Assembly (NCBI GenBank): GCA_033675265.1
Contig: JAUJYZ010000647.1
Span: forward strand, 124,001-188,000
Source of the DNA: Actinostola sp. cb2023
Taxonomy: Eukaryota; Cnidaria; Anthozoa; Actiniaria; Actinostolidae
Reading direction: 5' to 3'
DNA: 64,000 nucleotides
Shown here: positions 11,187-20,786 of the stretch, piece by piece
Numbering within the stretch: the stretch's first letter is position 1
How the letters are laid out: each line of letters starts with the position of its first letter
Position numbers and translations under genes: made by a program
Notes under the pieces: generated by a model
The model's input: only the letters and a program-made list of their open reading frames with translations
Told to the model about the DNA's origin: nothing
The model's database searches: none

Positions 11187-12554
11187 TTAAGAGCAGGTGA
11201 ATGAGCAAATCAAGCAAAGTTGGAAATTAAATTTTTTCACCCACCTTGAAATTTTGTGTGCAGGTAGACCACCCAGGGGGGTGCACAAAAACACCCCATG
11301 TTGGGGTCATCAAATGCATGGTTGCCATAGAAACGGCAATTGTTCCTTCTGGCCCATGTGCCACAAATTCAACCCAAAATGCCCTCCAGTAAAGGGCAAA
11401 TGAATGAGGCTCGTTCTCCGGCGCATTTAAACCAATTTTATTCAAATTTGTTCCACAAGCAGGGCAACTCTTTTAGTTTTAAAAATGGTCAATCACTACA
11501 AATTCATTTGAGTAGTCGCTCAGAAAATCAACACTTAACGAGGGGCCATGTCGACCATTTTGATAGACATTGAAAACAGGCCAAATAATTTGGCTGATAT
11601 CTCCTAAAGTACGCTCTTCTAAGATATGATACTTTTATCACAACTTCTATAGACATTGATGTTTTAAATTCTAGAAAAAGTTTTTTGGGAACAATTTTAA
11701 TTTTACGGTGGAGGTTCGTACCATTTGAGGGAAATGGTCAAAATATGAAAAATTAGTCTTGTTGTAGCTCGATTATTTCACTTAAAAACCAATTTCATTT
11801 ACTAAATATCACTATAAAGGCAATTCTTATTATCTCCTAAACACATTCAATCCAATTGTTGAAAGTCTGAAGACGCGAAGTCTGAGAAATAAAAATTAAT
11901 AAAAGACCTACCTTGCGAATTTGGTCACTTTTCACAATGTCGGTCTAATCGAGGTGATTTTATCCTGATTATTCCACATTCTTGGCCATACATGGTGCAG
12001 TCACTAACAGGCATGAAAAGCTCTTAAATTACAACTTGAAGATGTCCAGATTAAGATAACCTTTGTTTATCCAGCTCACACAAACTGCACAGCTATCGAA
12101 GGACCAAGTCGTACAAGATCGTAATATTGACGATCACTTCAATCGAAGCAGGAAAATCCCTCCATAGAGCTGCATATATGGTTCAAGCACTTTGTTATAA
12201 ACTCATGGTGTATCCTGATTATTGTTATGTGCTGAGATGTTGCCATTAAAACCTTTAAAACGACAAGATAGAAGTTTCTTGTTCGTATTGTAAAAACCGG
12301 AAATATCACGCGAATGTCAACCGCTGACCGGAAATGAGACCACTACGAAACAAAATACCCACCAATAAATCAAGAAAAACGTATTTTTATCTATCCATTG
12401 ATTTCAAATATTTAAAATCTCTTTCAGTCGAAACAATAATAATTCGCATATCTATAATAGTTTACTGAAACCCGGCCATACCAATCGATAATTCCGATAA
12501 TCGATAATATTCAATAATCAATCGATTAATGTTGAAAAACGATGTGTGACCTTC

Positions 12555-12573
12555 AATATATTATTATTATTAA

Positions 12574-12669
<96 letters not shown>

Positions 12670-12705
12670 TTTTATTTTTATTATTATTATTATCATTTTC
12701 ATCGA
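12555..12705. repeat. (ATT)n microsatellite in foldback centre
   Basis: About 130 bp of ATT/TTA repeats, flanked by inverted ATCGAT-rich segments at 12480-12545 and 12700-12755. The poly-Ile, poly-Leu, poly-Tyr and poly-Asn frames here are artefacts of the repeat. Confidence 0.9.
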
Positions 12706-13004
12706 TTACCATCGATTTCATATCGATCGATAATTATCGATTTTCAACGATGCTTAGAAATCTTTGAAGTGGATGCGCTATATAACATAACATATTTTAT
12801 TGAAGACTTGTGCCTCCCATACAGAAATCATAACATTAATTATAGCTCAACGAACTAGCTCAACGTTAACTAATAAACATGTAATACAACTTTTACTTCA
12901 AGCGGAACTTCAACGTGAAAAGAACACTCATTATACCCCTTCACAACATACTTTTGTACAACAGCAACGCGCTAACTTTGCGGTAGATGAACTGACGCTC
13001 GTTG

Positions 13005-13440
13005 GTGCCCGGGGGGGAGGGGTACTCCCATATATGGGCTTTACGGGGACGTGCCGCTGGACATGGTATGGTTTTTGACCTCTCTGTCCTGAACAGGGCT
13101 GGGTATATAATTTTATGTGAGTCTGTCCTAAACAGGGTATGGTAATGCACGATTGTCGTCGTTAAATATGGTTTTAACCGGTATTTAGCCATCCGAGATC
13201 AGAGACGCTTGCCGATCTTTAGCAGGTCACCAGTCAACATATAAAACACGTTAAAATTGCGTAAAAGAAGACAGTGTGTATTTTCAGCCCTTTGTCCTAA
13301 ACAGGGTCCTAATAGAGGGTGTTGTCCTTAGACAGGGTCAGGGTTTCAAACCCTCAGCTGCACCCCTATACCCAAACACACATATACCTCAAATTTTTTT
13401 CGGGGAGCTTGCCCCCACATCCCGCGCCTTCGCCGCTCGT
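13005..13440. repeat. dispersed repeat fragments
   Basis: GGGGTACTCCCATATATGGG and several CCTAAACAGGGT-type blocks look like a known style of dispersed invertebrate repeat. No gene is evident. Confidence 0.4.
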
Positions 13441-13589
13441 CAGATTGTGTCGCCAATAAATTTCCCCTTGCAATCAGTCATTGTAGGCATGTATAATAAT
13501 AATTGTAGTTAGTACAGTCTCAAAGGCTTCGCCTCGGGTTGTTATATCGCTATAAGCGATAACGGTAGCGGTAGCGGTATATAACCCGT

Positions 13590-13675
13590 TTACATAAATC
13601 CTTTACATAACCTTTACATAAATCCTTTACACATCCTTTACATAAATCCTTTATATAACCTTTACATAAATCCCC
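13590..13675. repeat. short tandem array
   Basis: At least six degenerate copies of CCTTTACATAAAT. Confidence 0.75.
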
Positions 13676-15060
13676 CAAAAAAACTGAGTGATAAACGCAT
13701 TTTACTAGCTATGTATTTATGTAGCGAGAAAGTCCGCTGGAAAACGAAGAAAATGGTATTTCCGACTCTCTAGATTTCTAAATTTTCAGGGGGGCATACC
13801 CCCTCAACCCCTACAAGCTCACGCCTTCGGCGTTCGTTGCTATGTGCGTACATTGGGGGAAAAAGCACGCTACGCCCCTAATGTTGAACGTTTGAAGTTT
13901 TTACTCGTAGTGGTCTCATTTCCGGTCAGCGGTTGACATTCGCGTGATATTTCCGGTTTTTACAATACGAACAAGAAACTTCTATCTTGTCGTTTTAAAG
14001 GTTTTAATGGCAACATTTCAGCACATAACAGTAATCAGGATACGCCATGAGTTTATAACAAAGTGCTTGAACCATATATGCAGCTCTATGGAGGGATTTT
14101 CCTGCTTCGATTGAAGTGATCGTCAATATTACGCTCTTGTACGACTTGGTCCTTCGATAGCTGTGCAGTTTGTGTGAGCTGGATAAACAAAGGTTATCTT
14201 AATCTGGACATCTTAAAGTTGCATTTAAGAGCTTTTCATGCCTGTTAGTGACTGCACCATGTATGGCCAAGAATGTGGAATAATCAGGATAAAATCACCT
14301 CGATTAGACCGACATTGTGAAAAGTGACCAAATTCGCAAGGTAGGTCTTTTATTATTTTTTATTTCTCAGACTTCGCGTCTTCAGACTTTCAACAATTGG
14401 ATTGAATGTGTTTAGGAGATAATAAGAATTGCCTTTATAGTGATATTTAGTAAATGAAATTGGTTTTTAAGTGAAATAATCGAGCTACAACAAGACTAAT
14501 TTTTCATATTTTGACCATTTCCCTCAAATGGTACGAACCCCCACCGTAAAATTAAAATTTTCCCCAAAAAACGTTTTCTAGAATTTAAAACATCAATGTC
14601 TATAGAAGTTGTGATAAAAGTATCATATCTTAGAAGAGCGTACTTTAGGAGATATCAGCCAAATAGTTTGGCCTGTTTTTCATGTCTACCAAAATGGCCG
14701 ACATGGCCCCTCGTTAAGTGTTGATTTTCTGAGCGACTACTCAAATCGAATTGTAGTGATTGACCATTTTTAAAACTAGAAGAGTTGCCCTGCTTGTGGA
14801 ACAAATTTGAATGAAATTGGTTTACATACGCCGGAGAACGAGCCTCATTCATTTGCCCTTTACTGGAGGGCATTTTGGGTTGAATTTGTGGCACATGGGC
14901 CAGAAGGAACAATTGCCGTTTCTATGGCAACAATGCATTTGATGACCCCAACATGGGGTATTTTTGTGCACCCCCTGGGTGGTCTACCTGCACACAAAAT
15001 TTCAAGGTGGGTGAAAAAATTTCATTTCCAACTTTGCTTGATTTTCTCATTCACCTGCTC

Positions 15061-15190
15061 TTAATGAGTATGAGAAGTCGTTCCAAAACCTCGAATTCGG
15101 ACTAGACGGGGTTTCCAGTCCTCGGCTTCGCCTCCGACTGGAAACCCTGCCTAGTCCTCATTCTCGGCTTTGAAACATTACTTCAAACTT
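15061..15190. repeat. interspersed repeat, right part
   Basis: Inverted copy of 40065-40168, including the palindromic GGACTAGACGGGGTTTC core. It is separated from its other half (10842-11186) by the foldback insertion. Confidence 0.7.
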
Positions 15191-15201
15191 TCCGTGCATC
15201 T

Positions 15202-15271
15202 TGAGTGGTGTGTCTGATTTGTAATCCAATGGGGTTTTCCCGCGTGGGTTCGGATCCCATCCTCGTCGCCA
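15202..15271 (-). promoter_or_regulatory. primer-binding site with extended tRNA-Ser complementarity
   Basis: Immediately inside the 5' LTR the minus strand reads TGGCGACGAGGATGGGATCC. The plus strand is therefore the 3' end of a serine tRNA including CCA: T-arm GGGTTCGGATCCC and acceptor CCTCGTCG, and further left a long variable arm and an anticodon-arm-like segment. Normal sites copy about 18 nt; similarity here seems to extend about 50-70 nt. Eukaryotic tRNA genes do not encode CCA, so a plain tRNA gene is unlikely. Confidence 0.65.
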
Positions 15272-15272
15272 A

Positions 15273-15372
15273 TGTGGTGGTTTGCATGCTAGCTTTTATT
15301 GTACCATCCTACACACGAGGTGTCTCGTTACATATCCGTGGTCTGTACTAAATATAAACTGTGAACATTACA
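15273..15372 (-). repeat. 5' LTR of the Mag-like element
   Basis: 100-bp TG..CA unit, followed on the minus strand by one base and then the primer-binding site. TCTTC at 15373-15377 is the target duplication. Confidence 0.85.
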
Positions 15373-15942
15373 TCTTCTTCATCACCTTTTTCTTCACATA
15401 TTCCACTCGGCGTCTTTGGAATGTCTGTAAATTCTATGTCTTCATCCTTACGACTTTCGACAACGGTTAATTCATTTTGCTTTGCTTGTTTAGGCGTCTC
15501 AGGACCGCCCATGATCACCATTTCTGTTGTTGTGGGTTTCCAGGATGCATCAGGTGAAATGCGAACGCCTGCGATGTTACCAATAACTAAATCGTAGACT
15601 GGTTCTTTCATGCACATAGCTTCAATGGTTCCTGTGTAGAAAGGTGTTTCGACAAAAACTCTGGCCATGTCAAATTAATATTCTGATTGTTCCATAAATA
15701 AGCACGCACCAGTGTTCTTTACCAGTCAATTGATCTTGTTCTACGAGGTCTTCCTTTATTGCTGCGCTACTGCAACCAGTGTCTCTCAAAACTTTGACGG
15801 AATGTTTTCCGACATAACTGTTTACAACGGACATCCCATCATCATTTTCCCGCTTTGGTTGCTTGTCATAGATGCCACTTGCTAGTTGAATATACTGGCC
15901 ATTCGCTAACTTAAGCTGTCCATCTTCGATGCAATTATCGTG
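15373..15942 (-). pseudogene. protease of the outer gypsy element
   Basis: From 15942 downward the minus strand encodes an N-terminal segment (EDGQLKLANGQYI) and a retropepsin-type active-site motif (VLRDTGCSS, near 15780). After a stop and frameshift near 15670 come FVETPFYTGTI and YDLVIGNIAGV, which match the C-terminal half of such proteases. An acidic linker follows to 15378. The Asp-Thr-Gly triad is present, and the protein would act as a homodimer in Gag-Pol maturation. The frame break makes the copy non-functional. Its linker continues at 4898 on the far side of the inner element. Confidence 0.75.
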
Positions 15943-15948
15943 AAGCTA

Positions 15949-16437
15949 GGAACGCTTGAGAATCATAATATCTCAAGTTATATTTTATCTAAAGAGTTAC
16001 CATAGTAACGCTACGCGAACTGGAATCTTTGTACATTTGCTGTACAAACGAACTAAGTCTTATGTCATCAGTGACCAATCCAAGTTTACTCAGTCAACAA
16101 GCTGAACAAATACAGCTAACGTACTTCTCAGGAACTTAGCAATTCTAAAGAATAATTACTTGACCTAAGACCTTGCGCAGTAGAGTACAAACTGCAATGC
16201 CACGTATATATTTATACGCCTAGTTATGTATTATTCTGACGTATAGCATATGTTGACATATTGTCATTATAAATAGAGAATACACAAGGGTCACACTTCA
16301 CTTGACAGTTGAACCATGACTTCAATATGACTTATCCTTCAGCTCAGCTTCACCTAGAACACAACTGTTAACCGATGTAACTCAAGTCCCAGAGCTTTCA
16401 ATAAAGACCAGTACCACAACCAACTCTCTACTGTTTA
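15949..16437 (+). mobile_element. 489-bp LTR-like insertion with 6-bp flanking duplication
   Basis: AAGCTA occurs at both edges (15943-15948 and 16438-16443) and the segment interrupts the gag-protease frame. It contains a TATA box (TATAAATA, 16268-16275) and, about 125 bp on, AATAAA (16400-16405), the layout of an LTR read on the plus strand. It lacks obvious TG..CA ends, so solo LTR is a guess; it could be another small element. Confidence 0.45.
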
Positions 16438-16443
16438 AAGCTA

Positions 16444-17739
16444 TCCTTACACAATCTTGTATTTGGCTCAGTTTCCCTTTCCCGACAGGTTGGCATACAA
16501 CTGCAGTCGACCTTGCGTTGGCTTGTTGGGGCGTTGGCGCTTGAGTAGTTGTTGTTCTGTCTTGTCTCCAATCGGCCCAAGGGGAATAACCGGGTGCTCT
16601 TCCGCGACCAAATTGTTGAGTATCGACAGGGTTGCAATCAAACGCTCTTCCTCTTCCGACTGGTAATTTCCATGGCGTTGTCGCTGGTGGTCCTCTTCTC
16701 TGTGAATTGTAGTTGTCCTTGCAGTCACGTGCATAATGTCCTTCCTTATTGAAAACATTGAAAACATAACAAGTGACTCTCCTAGGCGTACTTTGATTCG
16801 TTGATGGCTCAGTGTAGTTGTACCTTGATGGTCAGTGTAGTTGTACCTTGATGGTCAGTGTAGTTGTACCTTGATGGCTCAGTGTAGTTGTACCTTGATG
16901 GCTCAGTGTAGTTGTACCTGGTGTCTACGAGTCTTATAGGCGGCTTGGTGCTTGATACTGACCCTCCGTGAGCTTCCAGGAATTGCTCTGCTAGCTTTGT
17001 CATCTCTGTCATATCTTTTGGTACACGTTCCCTTAGGAATAAGGCCATATCCGTGCTACATGCTAATAGGAATTGTTCTCTAATCATGAGGTCTTGTAGC
17101 GCGTTGAACGTCTTACTGATATCCGATAGTTCTGTCCATCTCTTGAAATATCTGCTCAATCTTGATATAAACGTACTGGAATACCGTCTCTCTTTTCTCA
17201 GGTTTGCATTGCCTGAACTTGTTGCGAAAACCTTCTTCGGTGAGCTAGTACCGTTTCAACAGGGCGGCTTTAAGTACTGGGTAGTCTTCAGCGCATTCCT
17301 GGGGTATACTGGTATACACTTGTAGACCCTTGCCTGTTAAGAGACTTAAACTGACGGTCCAAGATGTCCACTTCTGAACTCGTGCGTATCGTTCAAACCA
17401 CTCCAAAAAGGTGTCCATATCGTCTTTTTGTTCATCGAAGCACGGCATATTTGGTCTTCGTTGGTGTTCACTTGGCATCGATGACGGTAGGCGGTCAGCT
17501 TCGAGCTTGGCTTGCAGTAGCTCCAACTCGCTCTTATAACTCATCTCTTTTGTAGTGGCAGTCAACTCTAGTATTTTGAATTGCATTTCTTCTTCACGCA
17601 TCTTTTGCTCGTGTTCACGTTCTTTAGCTCTCTCTTCTCTCTCCAGGTACTGTTTTTCTTTTTTGTCGACGTATTCTTGTAACTCCTTTCCTGATAATCT
17701 AAACCTCGTCCCAGCTTCGATCCACCGTGCGTAATCCAT
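16444..17739 (-). pseudogene. Gag with SCAN-like capsid segment
   Basis: Translation starts at 17739 (MDYARWIEAGTRF). About residues 25-85 are a charged coiled coil, and capsid-like sequence follows (CFDEQKDDMDTFLEWFERYA). After frame breaks near 17240 and 17160, the segment LMIREQFLLACSTDMALFL with LAEQFLEAHGG (near 16990) resembles the SCAN domain, which is known to derive from gypsy Gag. Next is a short YNYTEPSR repeat, then a degenerate zinc knuckle (GHYARDC near 16730). Gag would assemble the virus-like particle. At least three frameshifts inactivate it, one of them inside the repeat. Confidence 0.75.
16803..16918 (-). repeat. in-gene tandem repeat of about 24 bp
   Basis: Five copies of GGCTCAGTGTAGTTGTACCT with flanking GAT encode the YNYTEPSR units. 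Two copies have lost a base and shift the frame. Confidence 0.85.
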
Positions 17740-17983
17740 TTTAACGAGCGATAATAATTAACAATTTGTGGGGAAAAAAATTATGATCTAATTAAAAACA
17801 ACAAAATTCCTTTCCTTTGTGCAGATTGTTTGTTTAAATAAATATGATACCTTGATTTAACTTGCAATAGGACTTGAAACTCACAGTAAATGACTCTTGC
17901 TCAACATGAATAATTACCTTCAACTTGAATCTCAACCGTTTTGAGTATTCTGTCAATATCTCGGACAACTTCAACATTTACTA

Positions 17984-18001
17984 TTCCCGGTCAGGTCCCC
18001 A
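17984..18001 (-). promoter_or_regulatory. primer-binding site of the outer gypsy element
   Basis: The minus strand reads TGGGGACCTGACCGGGAA two bases after the LTR end. The leading TGG pairs with a tRNA CCA end. The tRNA identity was not determined. Confidence 0.6.
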
Positions 18002-18003
18002 TT

Positions 18004-18340
18004 TGTCAAGCGGTGGCATTGCTTGGCTTGTTGAGTGTCGAGTTCGTTGACAGGAAACACACAAAACAGTTGGGGGCGAAATATTTAATATTATTTAATT
18101 ACTCAGTTCTAGTCGAATTTATACTTTACAAAAATCCTTCTTCTTCTGTCCTTTGCCTTTTCTGTCCTTTCCCTTTGCTGTCCTTTGCCTTTGCTGTCCT
18201 TGTCTCGTCTTCTTCTTCTGTATGTTAGTTTTCTGATCACTCGCAAGGTTTTTACGTTACATTTGTTCTCGCCCCCAACTGTCCTGAACTCGCTTAATTT
18301 ATATCCCGTTATTAATTTCTAATGGGCCCCTTACTTGACA
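18004..18340 (-). repeat. 5' LTR of the outer gypsy element
   Basis: The 337-bp segment is bounded by TGTCAAG and its inverse CTTGACA, with a CTGTCCTTTGCC-type tandem in the middle (about 18150-18205). It lies 265 bp upstream of the Gag start. No second copy is in the window, so identification rests on the ends and the adjacent primer site. Confidence 0.7.
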
Positions 18341-18349
18341 GTCACGTTT

Positions 18350-18720
18350 TAATGTTAAGCTACACCCCCCCCCCCCCCCCCACTGCACCCCCCCCCACCA
18401 CCTCGATTAAGCGCCCCCCTCGTTTAAGCGCGCCCTTAATCACAGCATTTGAAATAAGCGGCCAGGGGCCCGTTTCTCGAAAGCCCCGAAAGCTTATCGG
18501 GCCCGAAAAGTGTTTCTTTAAAAATCTATATCTTCAAAACGAAGTAGTTTACAGACATGAAACTTTGCATGAAGGGAAAGTTTGTTCATATTAAAAACAT
18601 GTCAAAAGAACAGCATTGTAGAGTAAGTGTCTCAGATTTCTGGGATGTCTTTTCGGGCCCGTAAAGTTATCGGGTCTTTCGAGAAACGGGCCCCAGGGCG
18701 CTTAATCGAGGAAATACGGT
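18350..18720. mobile_element. nested MITE-like inverted repeats
   Basis: GGGCCCGTTTCTCGAAAG at 18469 is inverted at 18696, with GCTTATCGGGCCCGAAAAG and its diverged inverse inside. Outside these, CTCGATTAAGCGC and its inverse form a second pair. A poly-C run lies at 18365-18400. Confidence 0.65.
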
Positions 18721-18734
18721 ATTTTGTGCAGCTG

Positions 18735-19811
18735 ATTTTGTGTGCAAGTGATCTCATTTCCGGTCAGCGGCTGATATTTGCGTGACATTTCCGTTTCAAG
18801 ACACTTCTTCCTTGTCGTTTTAAAGGTTTTGATGGCGATATTTCAGCACATAACAGTAATCAGGATATTCCGTGAGTTTTGCTTTGTCTATACCAAAGTG
18901 CTTGAACCATATATGCAGCTCTGTGGACGGATTTTCCTGCTTCGATTGGAGTGAACGTCAATAATAGCCTTCGATGGTTATGCAGTCTGTGCGAGCGGGA
19001 TAACCAAACGTTATCTGGACGTTTCAAAGTTGTTTGTTAGTGCCTGTACCATGTATGGCCAAGAATGTGAAACAATCAGGGTAATATCACCTCGATTAGA
19101 CCGACATTGTGAAAACTGCCCAAATTCGCAAGGTAGGCCTTTTATGAATTTTTATTTCTCAGACTTCTCATCTTCAAACTTTCAACAATTGCATTGAATG
19201 TGTTTACGAGATAATAAGAATTGCCTTTATAGTTATATTTAGTAATGAGCTATATTTATAAATGAGCTTTTGAGGGAAATAATCGAGCTACAACAAGTAA
19301 AATTATTATTCACCCCGCGGATATTTTTCTAGCATTTGAAATATCAATGTCTATAGAAGTTAGGATAAATGTGTAATGTATTAGATGTGGGTACTTTCGG
19401 AGATATCAGCCAAATAGTTTGGCCTGTGTTTCATGTCTACCAAAATGGCCGACATGGACATGGACCCTCGTTAAATGTTGATTTTCTGAGCGTAAACTCA
19501 AAGCGAATTGTAGTGATTGACCATTTTTTTAAACTAGAAGAGTTGCCCTGCCTGTGGAACAAATTTGAATGATATTTGGTTTAAATGCGCCGGAAAATGA
19601 GCCTCATTCATTTTTCCTTTGCTGGAGGGCATTTTGGACTGAATTTGTGGCACATGGGCCAAAAGGAACAATTGCCGTTTCCATGGCAACAATACATTTG
19701 ATGACCTTTTGTGCACCCCCGTAGGTGGCCTACCTGCTCACAAAATTTCAAGGGGGGGGAGGGGGGGAATTGTATTTCCAAATTTGTTTGATTCTTACAG
19801 AGAGAGACCTG
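18735..19811. repeat. single arm of the large foldback family
   Basis: This is co-linear with the right arm 13920-15060 of the large foldback element, more diverged, and ends at CCTGCTC followed by TTAA, the same terminus. The partner arm is absent, so it is a half-element or deletion derivative. Confidence 0.75.
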
Positions 19812-20230
19812 CTCTTAAGGCCTCTATGGCAGGAATGTCGTTACTCATATTCATAATTACTCGAGCAGACCTATTTTGAAGTTCTTCTTTAAGTATCGCT
19901 TTCAACGGCTTCGGACTTCCTAATTCGATACATTTGGGATCGGAAAAGAACATTGAGCATCCGTTAAATATATAAATTCACTGGATGCGATTGCCAATTA
20001 TAATTTATGCTATTTTAGCAACCTTCGATATGGACCAATTAGAAGGCTTGTTGTGCTATCCAATCAAAATTGATTTTAGTTCAGCCAACACCAGGGTCTT
20101 CTCTCGAGCGTCCGCCATTTTGATAGCGAGAAGAGAGGGCCCTGGGGACGAGGTTGCTATATACAATACAACCTAAGAAACTAAAACACTCGTATTTTTC
20201 ATATTTTCACTAGTGAAAATATGAACAATT
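19812..20230. repeat. dispersed repeats, no gene
   Basis: About 19905-20040 (CTTCCTAATTCGATACATTT and following) recurs in the same orientation at 46945-47055. About 20085-20155 is a hairpin (GGGTCTTCTCTCGAGCGTCC pairing with GCGAGAAGAGAGGGCCC) whose inverse copy is at 44430-44505. Confidence 0.65.
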
Positions 20231-20314
20231 ATGTACCACAGATCCCGGATATACGCTCGCGTTCACCTTTTCCCGCCTTTGGATTCTGCTTCTTGTCGCT
20301 TATTCTTACAAACA

Positions 20315-20491
20315 ATGGCGGCTTCTCAACTTTTCGCCGAGGTCTCCGACGCTGATTTAGTTAAGTTTTCAGAAGAAAATGAAAACGAAAACACAGCAAA
20401 GAAAACCGAATATGATCTTAGAATCTTCAGGGAATACCTGGCAGCAATAAACGAGCAAAGAGACATCGAAACATTACCGTTAAGTTCTTAA
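20315..20491 (+). CDS. possible first coding exon, Crypton-derived (DUF3504-like) gene, truncated
   Basis: ATG at 20315 has a good animal start context (ACAAACAATGG). The frame contains FAEVSDADLVKFSEE, then ENENTAKKTEYDLRIFREYL (about residues 20-39), and ends soon after DIETLPLSS. From memory this matches the N-terminus of cnidarian proteins of the ZMYM/QRICH1/KCTD1-like group, which carry a Crypton-derived tyrosine-recombinase-like domain, where a helical segment of the form NTxxxTxxxLxxFxxYL is common. The frame stops at 20491, just before a hairpin repeat, so either an exon end was missed or an insertion has cut the gene. There is no downstream recombinase domain in the window. Confidence 0.4.
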   Translation: MAASQLFAEVSDADLVKFSEENENENTAKKTEYDLRIFREYLAAINEQRDIETLPLSS

Positions 20492-20554
20492 GTTCATCCA
20501 TATATAAAAAGAACATTACACGGTGGCTTGAAGATATTAATTTTATTTTCGAGT

Positions 20555-20625
20555 GGTAAAAACAATATTTTACTCACTCGCTGCACTCGTTCGTAAAATA
20601 TTGTTTTTACTACTACCGTGACTAA
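20555..20625. repeat. hairpin repeat
   Basis: GTAAAAACAATATTTTAC and its inverse pair around a CTCGCTGCACTCG loop. Confidence 0.75.
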
Positions 20626-20786
20626 ATAAAGTTTATTGATTGATACTTACTTTTTCTCGGTATTTTGATTTCTGAATTTTCGTCTGACCAAAAGCACAAG
20701 AAGAACAAAAGCCAACAGAATCATCAATCCAAATACCATGCATATTATAATTGGTACGGTAACTATAGAAAAAAAATAGTTTGACA

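Larger units (their letters stand above)
11191..15060. mobile_element. large foldback element, 1.16-kb arms, TTAA TSD
   Basis: Arms 11191-12349 and 13906-15060 are inverted copies beginning GAGCAGGTGAATGAG. TTAA stands on both sides (11187-11190 and 15061-15064), and the flanks rejoin to give the uninterrupted repeat seen at 40065-40445, which confirms the insertion. The 1.56-kb centre has a TTA microsatellite, a tandem array and older repeats, but no transposase frame. A third, single arm copy lies at 18735-19811. Arm ORFs containing APENEPHSFALYWRAF occur in all copies, but they are read in both orientations of a repeat and are probably not genes. Confidence 0.85.
4904..15372 (-). mobile_element. 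Mag-like LTR retrotransposon with 100-bp LTRs, inserted in the outer gypsy element
   Basis: Two 100-bp direct copies differing at about one position (4904-5003 and 15273-15372) begin TGT and end ACA. Both outer flanks carry TCTTC (4899-4903, 15373-15377), a 5-bp target duplication. On the minus strand a purine-rich tract precedes the low-coordinate LTR (5004-5019), and a tRNA-Ser-complementary site follows the high-coordinate LTR, so both reverse-transcription signals are in place. The only coding remnant is the protease end, RT and RNase H at 9237-10841. Gag and integrase are missing, replaced or displaced by several foldback insertions. Mag-lineage gypsy elements are known for very short LTRs, which supports the assignment. 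Confidence 0.8.
3731..18340 (-). mobile_element. Ty3/gypsy element (Gmr1-like), outer layer of an insertion nest
   Basis: On the minus strand, from high to low coordinate, this shows a 337-bp LTR, a primer-binding-like site, gag with a SCAN-like segment, a protease, an acidic linker and an integrase. The integrase follows the protease linker directly, with no reverse transcriptase between. Gmr1-type elements have that order (PR-IN-RT-RH) and a SCAN-related gag; this is known for the group, and assigning this copy to it is inference. It is interrupted at 15949-16437, 4904-15372 and 4327-4788. The low-coordinate part (RT, RNase H and second LTR) is missing: the integrase runs into minisatellite at 3730. 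Confidence 0.65.

Noticed and set aside
11227..11445. APENEPHSFALYWRAF frames in several foldback arms
   Set aside because: They are present in all copies of a repeat whose open frame is short and not preserved at the ends; more likely repeat sequence than protein.
12518..12858. ORFs encoding poly-Leu, poly-Tyr, poly-Ile and poly-Asn
   Set aside because: They are translations of an (ATT)n microsatellite.
15202..15271. Functional tRNA-Ser gene
   Set aside because: The CCA is encoded, the 5' acceptor half is missing and the segment sits exactly at a primer-binding site.
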